DNA from: Euglena gracilis
Taxonomy: Eukaryota; Euglenida; Euglenophyceae; Euglenales
Assembly: GCA_039621445.1 (NCBI GenBank)
Contig: CP154956.1
Coordinates: 981,653 to 1,045,652, forward strand
Length of the DNA: 64,000 nucleotides
Direction: 5' to 3'
Shown here: positions 1 to 10,095 of the stretch, piece by piece
Position numbering within the stretch: the first letter of the stretch is position 1
Layout: the number at the start of each line of letters is the position of its first letter
Notes under the pieces: model-generated
Databases searched by the model: none
Told to the model about the DNA's origin: nothing
Seen by the model: the letters and a program-made list of their open reading frames with translations, nothing else
Position numbers and translations under genes: made by a program

Positions 1-1091
1 CGGGACGGTACCACACCTTGGCACCGACCTCCAGGGGAGGTGGGTCCCTTCTTTTGGCGTTGATGGAAGCCCACCATTTGGTCTGCAAGGCATTCAAGGT
101 TCAGGCCACCTTCTCGTCCATAGGCCGCATCCGTGCCATGAAGTCGGCTGCCCCCTCGGCCTCTCGTGCGGGCTGGTGGGGCAGGCCTTGGAGTGGCCGG
201 TGCCGCCCGAAGACCACCTCGTAGGGCGACAAGCCGGACTCCCCTGGCACATCGTGCAAGTGCCGGAGAGCCTTGGGTAACAGAACCAGCCATGAGGCCT
301 CCTTCTCCGACAGGTCAGCGATGAGCTTGGACAGAGTGTTCATCACCCGTTGGCCTGCCACCTCTGCCAGACCGTTGGCCTGGTGGTGGTAGGCCCGCCC
401 GTAGGCACGCCTCACCCCCATGGCGGTCCGAGGTCACCACAGAGGGCACCCCGAACATGTCCCAGTGGCGGAACATGGCCTTGTCCACCACCTCAGCTGT
501 CAGGCCCTTATAGTGGTGGGGGGTGGCCACTGTCCACCCACTCTCACGGTCCACGCGCAGGGCCAGGTAATTATACACCTGGCCCTCGTGGGTTACCTCA
601 GGCATGTGGAAGAGGTCCGCTGCCACACTGTCCATGAGGAACGGTGGCACAGGGGTGGCTTCGAGAGCACACTTGAAAGGTGCTCGAGAGGGGTCACAGG
701 CTTGGCAGATTTCACATTGCCGCTGGATGCCTTGGGTGATTTTCTCAGCCCCTCTTGGATCAGCGAACCTGTACCACCGCCCCATCTGGTGCCAGAGCCT
801 GGAGGCTCCTGGGTGGCCCGCGTCCCCGTGGTGGGCCCGGACCACGAGCCCCATCAGGCTGGTGGGTACACAGAGGAGCCCGTCCGTGTACGTTTTGTCC
901 TCGTACAGACGGACTCCCTCAGGCCACTCTCCTGCAGGGGCCTGCACAGTTGCATAAACAGGCCCCCACACAGGGCAATTTTCATATGCCCGTGACCAAT
1001 CCCTGTCCATCAGTGGGATGGAGGGATCCTCCTCCACCTCCTCCTGGGTGTGCACCCCCGTGTCTGGAGAAAGTGAAATTGGTTCCCCCAC
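1..1091 (-). pseudogene. Element A integrase, broken
   Basis: Integrase inserts the cDNA into the genome. The HHCC zinc-binding N-terminus is visible (AHHGDAGHPG ... CEICQAC, about 620-860), followed by the catalytic core with the first Asp in MDSVAADLFHMPE and the second in VVTSDR. Just after SDR, near 420, the frame changes and roughly ten residues of the core are missing. The frame resumes with GVRRAYGRAYHHQANGLAE (the usual YHPQTDGQ-E region), then PYEVVFGR. An in-frame TGA at 101-103 precedes the C-terminal piece GAKVWYRP at the window edge. The stop, frameshift and deletion make it non-functional. Upstream it is separated from RNase H by about 500 bp of low-complexity linker. Confidence 0.85.
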
Positions 1092-1615
1092 AGGTTCCCC
1101 GAGATCCCCCCGGTGGGGATCATCGATGGGGGGGTCAGCTGCAGGTCCTCACTCAGAACTCTTCGCCTCGGTTGGTATTCCTCAGGTCCCCCCCTTCTTG
1201 CCGGCTGTTCATTCCCGAATTCATCCACGAAAAGATGGGCACGTGGGGAACCTCGTGTCTCCCGCGTGTCCAACCCAGATACCCCAGGTCCCTCCCCTCC
1301 CATGAGGATGGGACACGAATCTCCCGAGGGGGCGTCCACAGGCCCCTCCCGCCCTGTGGGGTCAGGGCCAGGGCCCCCTGGCACTGAATCCTTAGCCCCC
1401 TCCCCCTCTGTGAGGCTGGGGCCAGGTCTGTGCTGTGCTGCTGTGTCTCTCCCACTGCGTGTTGTTACCGTCACGTGGAGTTCCTCCCCCCCGTGCGGTG
1501 TCCCGCATTCCCGCTCTTCCCTCCGTTCTTCTTCGATCATGGCCCTCATTGCCTCATCATCCTCCTCTCTCCAGTGGAGGCTGATGTCGGCAAATGCCTT
1601 GGAGGCAGGATATGC
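1092..1615 (-). other. Element A linker between RNase H and integrase
   Basis: This stretch is open on the minus strand for most of its length (1010-1549). It encodes a charged, Pro/Gly/Arg-rich sequence beginning with MRAMIEEERREERE and has no recognisable domain. Its position between RNase H and the integrase zinc finger suggests a Pol tether rather than a separate gene. A frame change is needed to enter the integrase. Confidence 0.5.
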
Positions 1616-2161
1616 TCACCTGCTAAGGGCATCCCCCATCACGTTTTCCTTTCCCGGGATGTAGACCACGTAAAGGTCAAACCGGGAGAACATTTCATGC
1701 CAGCGTCCCCGCCTTCCCGCAGGTCCGCTGGGCGTGTCCAGGGTTTCCTTTGCCCGGACCTCCAGGGACTTGTGGTCCGTGAGGACCAACACCGGCTGCA
1801 GGCCGACGTAGGAGGCCCATTTTTGGAGGGCCAGGATGATGGCGTAAGTCTCCTTCTCTCGCGGCGACCAGCTCTTCGCCTGCCCAGCCGTGAGCTTCCT
1901 GGAGCAGAAGGCCACAGGCACGGTTTTCCGTGTGGAGGCCTCCACGGCTGTGGGCATCCCCTCTGTTGGCTCCAAAAACTGTTCAAGGGCTGCCCCCACC
2001 GCCTTGTCGCTCGCGTCAACCCGGAGAATGAATGGCTGGTCCGGGTTGATGGTGTGGAGCTCCAATCCCCGGAGGAGCTCCTGCTTCAGGGCGGTGAAGG
2101 CCTGCCGTTCCACTTGGCCGAATTTCACAGGTTTTTTGCTGCCTTTTTTTCCCTTCAACAC
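1616..2161 (-). CDS. Element A RNase H domain
   Basis: Ribonuclease H degrades the RNA strand of the RNA-DNA hybrid during retrotransposon replication. The acidic residues sit in the expected order: DASD (within ILRVDASDKAVG), the Glu of PREKETYAI, TDHKSL and GDALSR at the end. This order and spacing are those of the Ty3/gypsy RNase H family. The segment overlaps the end of the RT frame (2016-2900) in a different frame, so a frameshift lies near 2,100. The domain itself is uninterrupted, but it cannot be made in frame with RT as the sequence stands. Confidence 0.88.
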   Translation of the reverse strand: MLKGKKGSKKPVKFGQVERQAFTALKQELLRGLELHTINPDQPFILRVDASDKAVGAALEQFLEPTEGMPTAVEASTRKTVPVAFCSRKLTAGQAKSWSPREKETYAIILALQKWASYVGLQPVLVLTDHKSLEVRAKETLDTPSGPAGRRGRWHEMFSRFDLYVVYIPGKENVMGDALSR

Positions 2162-2971
2162 GTCCCACCTTCAGGAGTTCCATCAGGGGGGCTGCATACC
2201 GGGCATACTCCTTCACGTAGCTGGAGTAGTAGTTGATGAAGCACAGAAAGCCCCTGAGGGCTGTGATCGTGCGGGGCTCCTCCCACTTCTCCAGCGCCAT
2301 GAGTTTGCCCGGGGCTGGCCTCCGTTTTCCTCCCCCCAGGATGTGGCCACAGAACTCCACTTCTCTTACGAAGAAGCGGCACTTGTTTTTGTCCACGACC
2401 AGGCGGTGTTCCCGCAGTGCCCCCAACACTCGCCTTATGTCCTGGTCGTGTGCCTCCGGGGTAGCTTCCTCCGTGCCACACCACTCGGTCCCCACGATGA
2501 TGTCGTCAACATATGGGTTGGCGACATCAGCCACATCCCTCAGCGAGTAGTCGATCACCCGCTGAAAAATGGCCACTCCATTTTTCAGGCCCACCAGGAT
2601 CACACACCACTGCTTGGACCATCGGGGGGTGCTGCAGCAGGTGTATGGGCGTGAGTCTTCGTGCAGGGGCACCTGATGGAAGGCATCCTTGAGATCAAGG
2701 ACGGAGAACAGGTACCTCCGTCCCTGGTTCACCAGGATGTCTTTAATCCTGTGGAGGGGGTAGCATCCGTCACTGTGGCCTCGTTTAATGCCCGGAAATC
2801 CACAACCCCACGCCACTTCCCCTGTTTCTTGGCCACCAAGAATGTGGGGCTGCTCCAGGCACTTGGCACCCCCTCTTCCACCTTCTTGTCCCGAACCCAC
2901 TCATCCACTAGGTCACACAAGGCCCTGTGCCTCTCCCCCGTCAGGTGGATGGGCCTCTGTTCCTTTGCCAC
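2016..2971 (-). pseudogene. Element A reverse transcriptase, frameshifted
   Basis: Reverse transcriptase copies the element RNA into DNA. The N-terminal part (2729-2971) carries SAWSSPTFLVAKKQGKWRGVVDFRALNE. The remainder continues in another frame (2016-2900) with YLFSVLDLKDAFHQVPLHEDSRPY, then GLKNGVAIFQRVIDYSL, the catalytic NPYVDDIIVG, CRFFVREVEFCGHILG, and the thumb FLCFINYYSSYVKEYARYAAPL. All the usual Ty3/gypsy RT blocks are present and the YVDD active site is intact. A frameshift near 2,740-2,900 and another at the RNase H junction break the polyprotein. Confidence 0.9.
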
Positions 2972-3411
2972 AGATCTCGGTTTTAATTCGATTTTCCCTT
3001 CCCCCAGGGGCCCCCGAACGATTCTTTCCCCCCAAATCCTGTCTCGGAGAACCTCCCCCTCGAGGCCCTCCGGAGGGCTGCCCGGAGCTCCTCAGCCCGC
3101 TGGCTGGTCACCTGTTCTCCTTCGGGAACAAGGATGACCCCTTGGGCTGCCCGTGCTTCGACCTCCCGGGCTGCCCGCAGGAGTTCCTTGGCCACTGTCT
3201 CCTGGGTCGCCTCATCCTCGTGCAGGGGGTTTTCCTCCCACTCAGGCTCCTCGGTGTCCTCCCCCAGGGCTGTCTATGGCAAAGCATGCCGCAGTGTTCT
3301 GACTTTTTCCACCATTTTCAGGTATCTCACTCGCTTTTGTGCCTTTTTGTGGGCTGCTGGCTGAACTTGCTCACCCTCCGCATCATGTCCCCGAAGGAGG
3401 ACCACCTGCTC
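2972..3411 (-). other. Element A pre-RT connector
   Basis: Minus-strand ORF 2983-3195 encodes an Ala/Arg/Glu-rich helical segment (MAKELLRAAREVEARAAQGV). It runs into the start of RT only after a one-base shift near 2,995, where KIELKPRSVAKEQRP is readable in the RT frame. No separate domain is recognised. Bases 3,200-3,411 show no convincing coding feature beyond this linker. Confidence 0.45.
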
Positions 3412-4536
3412 TCACCTCAATGCCAAGGCTCGGAGATGTGGAAACACCCCGAGCTGGTTTTCCTCCAGCCACGGAAAGCCAATGATGGCCTCCACGTGGA
3501 TGTCTGCCTCATAGAAGGAGGCTGGGGCCGTCCACAGGGCCCCTTCCCCCTGACCCAGGCCCCCCTCCCGCCGGAGGACCAGGCCCAGGGTTGCCTGACG
3601 TTCCCTCCCTTCTATTTTGGCTCCACTAGCCGTCACCAGGGACAGGGCCTTGGGGGCAGGCAGGAGGTATGTGCTGGGTAGCATGCCTCTTCGGACCAGG
3701 TTCACCTCTGCCCCTGTGTAAATGAGGGCTTTGATGAAGTGGGTCTGTCCGTCTGGCCCCCGGGCCTGCACCCGCATCAGCAGCTGCCGTTCACTGGCAC
3801 CCTGCCACACCTCACGGAGCAAGACCGAGGGCACCCCTCGCTCTGTCTGGGGGTCCCGCTCTGGCTCCGGAGACCCGGCAGCGTGGGCCTCCGGTGCCGG
3901 TGCTGTGGCCAGGTCACGGATGAGCGCCTCTGGGATCCGATATTTCAGGTGCCGGGGCAGGTTTTGGTGTTTGCTGCTGAGCCGAATTTTGTGCCGTCCC
4001 TTCCGTCCCCCCTCAGGTACCGGGGTTTCCAGGTTGGAGGAGGTCCGGCCGTCACGCACCCGTGGCCGGAGACCCAGGACATGGGGGCTGCCCCATATCC
4101 TGGTGGGCTTCTGGTAGCCCCTGTCTGCATACTGGCAATAATCCACGTCCACGTGTGGGATCCCCGCCATGTACCTGCGGGTCCGCAGGTAACCGTACCG
4201 GGGGTTTTCCAGCCACCACCGCCGTGGGCGGAGGTACCGGATGATGGCCAGGGCCCGCTGCACCAGCCGATCAGCCAATTTAAAATCCCGTTCCCTGGTG
4301 GTCAGTGCCAGGCTGAATTCGGTGCAGGGGACCCCACACACCACCACCTCAAAATTCCCAGGCTGGAACTGTTTTTTAAAATTCCATTTCAGCACGTCAA
4401 CACAAATGTCTGGCCGCCACCTGGGGTCCACGTCCACCGACGTGACCTGGTAACCCAGGCTGCGGTAGACGTCCCCTACTGAACCTGTCCCGCAGAACAG
4501 GTCCAGCATCCGCCTGGGCTGGTCCGCTCTCCCCAC
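3412..4536 (-). CDS. Cytosine-C5 DNA methyltransferase fused to retropepsin-like protease (element A)
   Basis: A 374-codon ORF joins two enzymes. Residues ~10-150 show C5-methyltransferase landmarks: AdoMet-binding LDLFCGTGS (motif I), VDVDP (motif II), GVPC with catalytic Cys71 followed by TEFS (motif IV), WWLENPRYG (motif VI, ENP at 110-112) and YQKPTRIWGS (motif VIII-like). A helix RIPEALIRDL follows near 200. No sizeable target-recognition domain is seen, so the enzyme is compact. Residues ~255-374 are an aspartic protease, but the active-site D-T-G-A is YTGA at 273-276. The catalytic Asp is replaced by Tyr, so the protease should be inactive. Capture of C5 methyltransferases by LTR elements is known in dinoflagellates and charophytes; here the ORF is open, and activity is unknown. 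Confidence 0.88.
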   Translation of the reverse strand: MGRADQPRRMLDLFCGTGSVGDVYRSLGYQVTSVDVDPRWRPDICVDVLKWNFKKQFQPGNFEVVVCGVPCTEFSLALTTRERDFKLADRLVQRALAIIRYLRPRRWWLENPRYGYLRTRRYMAGIPHVDVDYCQYADRGYQKPTRIWGSPHVLGLRPRVRDGRTSSNLETPVPEGGRKGRHKIRLSSKHQNLPRHLKYRIPEALIRDLATAPAPEAHAAGSPEPERDPQTERGVPSVLLREVWQGASERQLLMRVQARGPDGQTHFIKALIYTGAEVNLVRRGMLPSTYLLPAPKALSLVTASGAKIEGRERQATLGLVLRREGGLGQGEGALWTAPASFYEADIHVEAIIGFPWLEENQLGVFPHLRALALR

Positions 4537-4597
4537 CTGCCCCAGGTGTGCCGGCTTGACCTCCCCTGTGGCCCCCCCCGGTCCCTGGGGGTGGCCC

Positions 4598-5188
4598 TTA
4601 AAAATGTGTCCCGAACCTGGTTGTTTTCTCCTTCCCCCTTCGTGTCACCTCCTCCAGCGTGCACCGGTCTGGGTGCCCGCACAGGAAAAAGGCTGTGATG
4701 GGCCACTTGGTCCCCCGGCACAACCCCTCCCCTCTGCCGAAAAATCGTGTTCCCTGAGCGAACGTGACTTGGCGCACTGCCAAGCCCCTGGCCTCCCTGT
4801 TCCAACGCCAGCCTGGCCACCTGGGGATCACCAGGATGGCATGGGCCTGATCCCTCCTGATTTTTTCGAGAACCTCCTGTATTGTTTTATAAGGTGGGTT
4901 GATCCACAAAACCTACGTGCCCCAGACCTGCTTGAAGGCATCTTCTCCCTCCCTGCTCCCTGGCCCCCACCAGCGGACGAACCTGCGGTTTTCTTTGGCA
5001 GAAAAGGCGTCGACCTCCGGTAGACTCAAAGGCGGCGGAGTACGTCCCTGACGTACTCCTCCCGGACGTGGTAGTCCTGGGAAATACACCGGGAGGGCGA
5101 CCTCACAAACCCTGAGGAACGTGCTGGGAGTGGTGCTGGGGCTGGCTGTGGTGTGGGGGCTGAGGTGGAAGGTTCGGTCCTGACGCAC
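4598..5188 (-). pseudogene. Dam-like NPPY module of element A
   Basis: Two same-frame pieces separated by one TAG (4910-4912) form a single domain: LPEVDAFSAKENRRFVRWW ... EDAFKQVWG, stop, VLWINPPYKTIQEVLEKIRR, AHAILVIPRWP, then a C-terminal half ending KWPITAFFLCGHPDRC. The arrangement (I/V)DAF...DAF..W...LWxNPPx...hydrophobic strand...P.WP resembles the N6-adenine-methyltransferase-like domain known from DIRS-like and some other retroelements. The NPPY tetrad is a methyltransferase catalytic motif, but methylation by this domain is not shown. It precedes the C5-methyltransferase ORF. A related domain occurs in elements P, M and N in this window. Confidence 0.65.
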
Positions 5189-5596
5189 CTCACCTGGCGA
5201 ATCGAAAACCCTGAATCCCTTTCCGTGCTGGGGGCGGTTTCATCCGTGCCCTTACTGGTTTGGGGAACGTTGATGACCTCCCTCGCTGCCTCCCTGATTG
5301 ATGCCTGTGAGGGCGTTTTGTTTTTTTCTTTTTCGGTTTTTTTTTTGGGTTTTTCCCCTCCCTTCCCGGTGTTGTTATCTGCGGAAGATTGGGTGTGCTG
5401 GAACCCGAAGACCCCTGGGCGGCTTGCTGCGGAGGGCCAGCCGCCTTGTGTCCCTTCTACCTTTGTCCCGTGCCTGAATTCTGACCCGAGCCCCCCCCCC
5501 CAGGGCTGCCCTCACTGGTAAAAAGCGCAGACCAGGGGTTGGCTGAGTCGAATGAGAGGGCCTGCTGGCCCCCCCCAGCCCCATTTCGTGTCTCAG
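5189..5596 (-). other. Element A region between Gag and NPPY module
   Basis: Minus-strand reading gives only short Arg/Gly/Pro-rich frames such as 5375-5584 (MGLGGASRPSHSTQPTPG). A pyrimidine-rich stretch with T and C runs lies at 5,310-5,360 and a nine-base C run near 5,500. No domain is recognised. The gag and pol reading frames probably change here. Confidence 0.4.
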
Positions 5597-6985
5597 TCAG
5601 CGGGGGGGGGGCTGGGGGGACCGTGCAGGTTCAGTTCCAGATCTGCCTTTGTACCTTCCGTTGACCAAAACCCAAACCTCTCCGGGAGCCTGTTCCTTAC
5701 CCCCCTTCCGAGGGCCGTGCTGGGGGCACCCTGGGCTCCCGTCCCCTCCCTTCTGGAACCCGCTCCCCCGCCGTGGGGGTGTGGACGCCCCCTTCCCCTT
5801 TCCCTTTCTCCACCAGCACTGTCGTGCCAGATGTCCCGTTTTCCCGCACTCATAACACTTCTTTCCTGGGCATTCCCGAGACCAGTGATCTGTGGCCCCG
5901 CACTGGCTGCAGGGCTGGTCCACCGAGGGGCCACTCCGGGGGATCCTCGGGGGGGTTTGTTCCCTGTTGGCGGCTGGGTGAGGGGTTGGGGACCTGGCTG
6001 GGCGAAAATCAGGGCCGCCCTTGCCAGCCCCCTTGCCGAACCCCTTTCCCCTTTGCCCCGGGCTGGGTGACCTGCGTCCCTCCCTTCCGTTTCCAGGTGA
6101 CCCGCCCCGGTGCCGTGATTGCCTGTCCTGTGGCCCCTCAGGGCCTTTGGGGGGTCCTGCTTTTGCTCCTCCCTCAGCTGGCTGTGAAACCGTTTTTTGG
6201 GGCTGGGCTGGGCTGGCTTCCTGGGATTTCACCTCAGAGACTGAAAAATTGTCGAGGTCCCCAGCCCAGTGGTCCTCCTGGTGGACTGGGACCCCCCGTC
6301 CACCCCAAGAACGGCCATAGCTGTCAGACCGTTCCTGGCACCGCAGCTCATTTTCAGCGTGTCGAAAAACTTCTTCCAATCCCAGCTTTGTATCGTGGGG
6401 GCTGATTTTCACTGTATTGCCCCCCTGCAGCGTGGCCCCGTTCCTCATCATCAGCCTCTCCAGCGCCCGCCGGCTGTAGGGCTTGATGAGGAAGGAGTCC
6501 CGGTGTGCCCTGTCTGTCACCGGCTCCCCCTCACCCACAGCCTCCTGGGCGGGCTGTGTTGCCTTTTCCGCCGTCAACCCAGGGATGTGCCACAGCCGCA
6601 CTGTGGGCGTATCCTGTTTTTTTCGGGTCTGCTCCCTGATTATTTCCCTATGCATAGAATCTGGTTGCTGCTGCAGAACCAGATCCTGTGCTTCCTCCTC
6701 AGAGGTTTTTTCCATCCGGCAGAAAATTAATTTAAACTGGCTTTCATATTCACGCCACGCTGGGAGGGTTAACATTCCCGTGCTGACCGGTCTGAGGGCC
6801 CTGAGCTGCTCATTCAGTGAGGCCTGGATGTCAACGCCGTATTTCTGGGCCAGCCAGTTCCAGAAATCCTGGAACCTGACCCGTTCCCCCATCTCCTGTC
6901 GCGGCTGGAGTTCCAGCCGGTTGCTGTGGTACAGGCAGCCGGTCAGAACAAGCATTTTAAATTCCTCCCCCACTGGCTGTCCCAT
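5597..6985 (-). CDS. Element A Gag: capsid region and two zinc knuckles
   Basis: This 462-codon ORF starts MGQPVGEEFKMLVLTG and has a helical capsid-like first half (FQDFWNWLAQKYGV, LPAWREYESQFKLIF). The second half is Arg/Gly/Ser/Pro-rich and contains two CX2CX4HX4C knuckles in tandem, CSQCGATDHWSREC and CYECGKTGHLARQC, the retroviral nucleocapsid signature for binding genomic RNA. The frame is uninterrupted. The upstream Gag segments are in other frames, so the natural start is probably further upstream and the first Met here is only the first in this frame. Confidence 0.85.
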   Translation of the reverse strand: MGQPVGEEFKMLVLTGCLYHSNRLELQPRQEMGERVRFQDFWNWLAQKYGVDIQASLNEQLRALRPVSTGMLTLPAWREYESQFKLIFCRMEKTSEEEAQDLVLQQQPDSMHREIIREQTRKKQDTPTVRLWHIPGLTAEKATQPAQEAVGEGEPVTDRAHRDSFLIKPYSRRALERLMMRNGATLQGGNTVKISPHDTKLGLEEVFRHAENELRCQERSDSYGRSWGGRGVPVHQEDHWAGDLDNFSVSEVKSQEASPAQPQKTVSQPAEGGAKAGPPKGPEGPQDRQSRHRGGSPGNGREGRRSPSPGQRGKGFGKGAGKGGPDFRPARSPTPHPAANREQTPPRIPRSGPSVDQPCSQCGATDHWSRECPGKKCYECGKTGHLARQCWWRKGKGKGASTPPRRGSGFQKGGDGSPGCPQHGPRKGGKEQAPGEVWVLVNGRYKGRSGTEPARSPQPPPR

Positions 6986-8255
6986 GGAAAACCTGCTGCA
7001 CGTAAAGCTGAGATTTTACTGAAAAATTATGAAAATCCCCTTTCAGCTCTGGTTTTACAAGGTCTTTGGTGAGGAGTGTCGCAAGTGGCCCCAAAAACAT
7101 GCTGGCTGCTGGGCTGGGGGCTGCTGGCGCCACGTGGACCGGAGCTGCCTGGACCCCCCGGACCCAGGCTCCCGTGTCCTGGGACCCAAAGGCCAGAGGG
7201 GCAGCGCTGCACGATGCTGCCCCAGCCTCAGGGGCCCAGGCGAAAGGGTCCGTTGCCCCCATGAACTCCCCTCCTGCGGGGAACCCACGGGGCTGGGGGG
7301 GCCACTGGTGCTCGGCTGATTTCACCCCAGGTTGATCCCTGCCCTGGCCCTGTAGATCTGCTGTGCCTGCTGCCTGTGGTTTCCTGTGCTGGACTGTCCC
7401 GTTGTTCGTGAATTTTGCTGAGACTGTTGCTGCTGCTCCTGGGCTCCCAACCTGGCCAAAAAATTAAAAAATCCGTGAGCCTTAATCTGGTGTTCCGCTT
7501 CCTCCCAGTCCACCCCCTGGAACCCGAACGTGCCAGGTGTCTAGGCAGCTGGGGTCCCTCCAGCAGCGGGGACCTGGACCGGACTGCCCCCCGCAGCCAT
7601 GGGACCCTGGGGCTGGCTGCCCCCCGCAGCCCTGGGACCCTGGGGCTGGTTGCCCCCCGCAGCCGTGGGCCCCTGGGGCAGGCTGCCGCCCGCAGCCATT
7701 GGACCCGGGGGCTGGCTGCCCCTTGGTCTCTGGGGGCCAGAACCAGAAAACCCATTGGGAAAAACTGCAGTCACAGAAGCTGGGCCCGGGGATACCACTT
7801 CCCCGGGTGTGTGGGCCACTGCCTCCGCTGCCCCGCTGCTGGGGCCAGCGGAGAGCCCCTGGGGGGCCACGGGACCCTTGCCTCCCAGCACGCTGGGTTG
7901 GACTGGGAGCTGGTGCTGGGGGCCAGGAGGCATATTGCCTCCCGCGGCACCCGAGCCATTGGCTCTCTGGGCCCCCGGCGTGGACTGGGTCTGGGGGTCT
8001 GTGGTTGCCGGGGGCACTCTGGCTTCTGGGCCTCGGGGGTCCTCGCTCTCCGGCCCCACTCCTCTGGGTGGCTGCGGTAGCTCCTGGATGGGGGGGCAAA
8101 AAATTTAAAAATGTTCGATTTTCTTTTCCAAATCGAAAAGCCGATTTTTTATTTCGGCATTTTCTTTTGGTGCCCACTTTTTTGTTGAGTCCACCTCCAG
8201 GAGCAGGGCGTTGTGGGTCTGGATCACCTGCCCGTGGGTGGTGACCTCGGCCCAC
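6957..8255 (-). pseudogene. Element A Gag: Pro/Gly/Gln-rich segment
   Basis: Minus-strand frames here (6957-7325, 7228-7755, 7482-8255, 7541-8059) encode low-complexity sequence with short repeats of the type GPMAAGGSLPQGPTAAGG, about six near-copies between 7,560 and 7,740. The C-terminal piece STKDLVKPELKGDF-like (LLTKDLVKPELKGDFHNFSV) leads into the capsid ORF. No single frame spans the segment, so at least two frameshifts are present. It is best read as a disordered Gag spacer. The repeat makes the DNA G/C-rich and slippage-prone. Confidence 0.55.
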
Positions 8256-9989
8256 AGCTCCTGCAGGCTGTGGCCCTGCCCCTCAGCCCTGGCCCTTAGC
8301 TCCCTTATGTCTTCCCTTATGGTCTCTTGTTGTTCAGCGATGGCTGTGGCCTGTCCGTCCAGCTCTGCTCGAAAATTGCAGGGCCTGTGCAATCCCCGCA
8401 TTTCTTTCTCGCAGCCCCCCGAGTTCACCTGTCAGCTGGTTTAATTTTTGGTCCACGGCCTCGGCCTGGGCCTGCTGTCGCCCGCTGACCAGCTCCTGGC
8501 TCCTCATCACCTCCTCCGTGGTGCAGACGGAGGTGACAAGGAGCTCTTCCATGTTTTTTACTCGTCCAGCCATCGCCTCGTTAAACCCCTGTCCCTCGCC
8601 TGGCTGGTGACCCTGGCTGACGATGGCCTCGAGCCCTTGGACCCGCTGGGCTAGTTGGGCCACAGTCCTGAGGCCCTCGCTCAGCCGGGTGGTCACCAGC
8701 TCGCGCAGGGCCGTCATCACCCCAGAAAATGTTTCCATCTGCTTCTGCTGCAGATTATGAAAATTTTCGGCCAGCTGGGACGCTAGCCCAGCCTGGGTAC
8801 TTTCCATTTGCTGCACCACTCCTTGGAAATTTTCAGTAACCCGCTGAAACTGCAAGGACACCAACTGCTCCAGGCGGCTAACTGAAGCAGTTCTGGTGGC
8901 CCCCGCTTCAGCGAGCCGACTTTGCAGGTCGCCAACCCAACCATCCAACCGCTGGATCTCCTGCCCCAGAACCACTGAGGCAGCGGCCTGTGCCTCCGCT
9001 TCCTCCCACAGCCTCTGGGGGGGGTGCGGGGGGTGCCTCCCCTTCGGGCTCTGTTCTGGCACCAACCCCCCCGGGCTGTCTGGTCCTCGTCCTCCACCAT
9101 CTCCCCTGCTGGGGGAAGCTCCTGCAGCTGCCCATTGGGTGGTTCCGTCTGGGGCATGTCCTTGGGGCCCATCATGCCTGGGCCCGGCGTGCACCAGCAA
9201 GCAATGGTCGGGTTCGGCTGGGAAATGCCCAGACCCGACATGGCTCACCGGCGCATGTGCCAGCCCGGCATCCCCAGTGTTCTGCCAGGGTCCCGCCTCC
9301 AGCAAAAGCGACTGGGTCTGGTTTGAAAATTCTTCTTCATCTTTTTCTTCTGGTTCGTTCTCTTCTACTTTGATCTGCCCCCGCATGGCGAATTGCCACA
9401 TGACCTGCCTGGTCATGTCATGCACAAACTCCGGCATGACCAGGCTGGGCATGCCAGAGAGCAGTCCCAGGCTGCCAGGCAGTGCCAAGCCGGACCTAGA
9501 ATATTGTTGCTGCTGGGGGTCCGGCTGGGCTGGCCCAGCAATGGCCAGGAGCTGCCGGCCCCGGCCGTAATGGCCGGGGCAGCCATGGCTGTGGCGGGTG
9601 TCGTCCTCGTCATCCTCCTGGTAATCTGGGAGTTCCCCAGGCTCACACAGTGTGAGCCCAGAGGGCTCAAAGCCCCCTCTGCGACCATGTAGGGGTTGCC
9701 CCTCCTGAGTCCCTGCGAAGGGACCCCTGGCGGCGCAACCCGCGTAGTATCGTTTAAATTTGAGCCCGTCGGGTCCACAGGGTTTTCCCCTTGGTGAAAA
9801 AGTGAGGTAGGGGTTGATGTTGATGTAGGTGAAGCTGCAGAATTGGAAAAATACATACTTTTGGGGTCCACTCAATTGAACTTGAATGAAAAATCTGGTC
9901 AATGACTTGGTTGATTGTTTGTTGATTGCCAAATGCAAAAACACAATTAAATGCCAAACAAAGAACAGTATGTGAACAGAGCCCTGCAC
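8105..9989 (-). CDS. Element A Gag: coiled-coil N-terminal region
   Basis: ORF 8334-9989 (551 codons) followed by 8105-8428 encodes an acidic patch (KVEENEPEEKDEEEF) and then a long heptad-rich, Gln/Glu/Leu-rich stretch such as LWEEAEAQAAASVVLGQEIQ, LVSLQFQRVTENFQGVVQQM and VDQKLNQLTGELGGLRERN. The second frame continues the same style (EQQETIREDIRELRARAEGQ). This is a coiled coil of the kind seen at the N-terminus of Gag in elements P and M, probably for assembly. The frame change near 8,340-8,430 breaks the protein. The first ~60 codons of the 551-codon frame are AT-rich and may not be coding. Confidence 0.6.
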
Positions 9990-10095
9990 AGAAAATGTAC
10001 AATTGGAGGGGGGCTACAGCTGGGGGGGTATTGGTATACTCTGCGCAATTCTTAATGAATTGCGCCATCTGAGCGCCCACAAAGGGGGTACGCAT
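9754..10095 (-). CDS. Possible N-terminus of element A Gag
   Basis: A 113-codon minus-strand ORF begins MRTPFVGAQMAQFIKNC. It ends in the AT-rich stretch 9,780-9,990, which differs in composition from its surroundings and could be leader or intron rather than coding. Nothing in the translation is recognised. It is listed because it is the first open frame upstream of the coiled-coil Gag. Confidence 0.25.
   Translation of the reverse strand: MRTPFVGAQMAQFIKNCAEYTNTPPAVAPLQLYIFCAGLCSHTVLCLAFNCVFAFGNQQTINQVIDQIFHSSSIEWTPKVCIFPILQLHLHQHQPLPHFFTKGKTLWTRRAQI

Noticed and set aside
3412-4536. Host maintenance DNA methyltransferase
   Set aside because: The ORF is fused to a retropepsin and flanked by Gag and RT of one element, so it belongs to the retrotransposon.
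5552-6730. Long plus-strand ORFs opposite element A Gag
   Set aside because: They are antisense shadows of the zinc-knuckle Gag and have no domain of their own.
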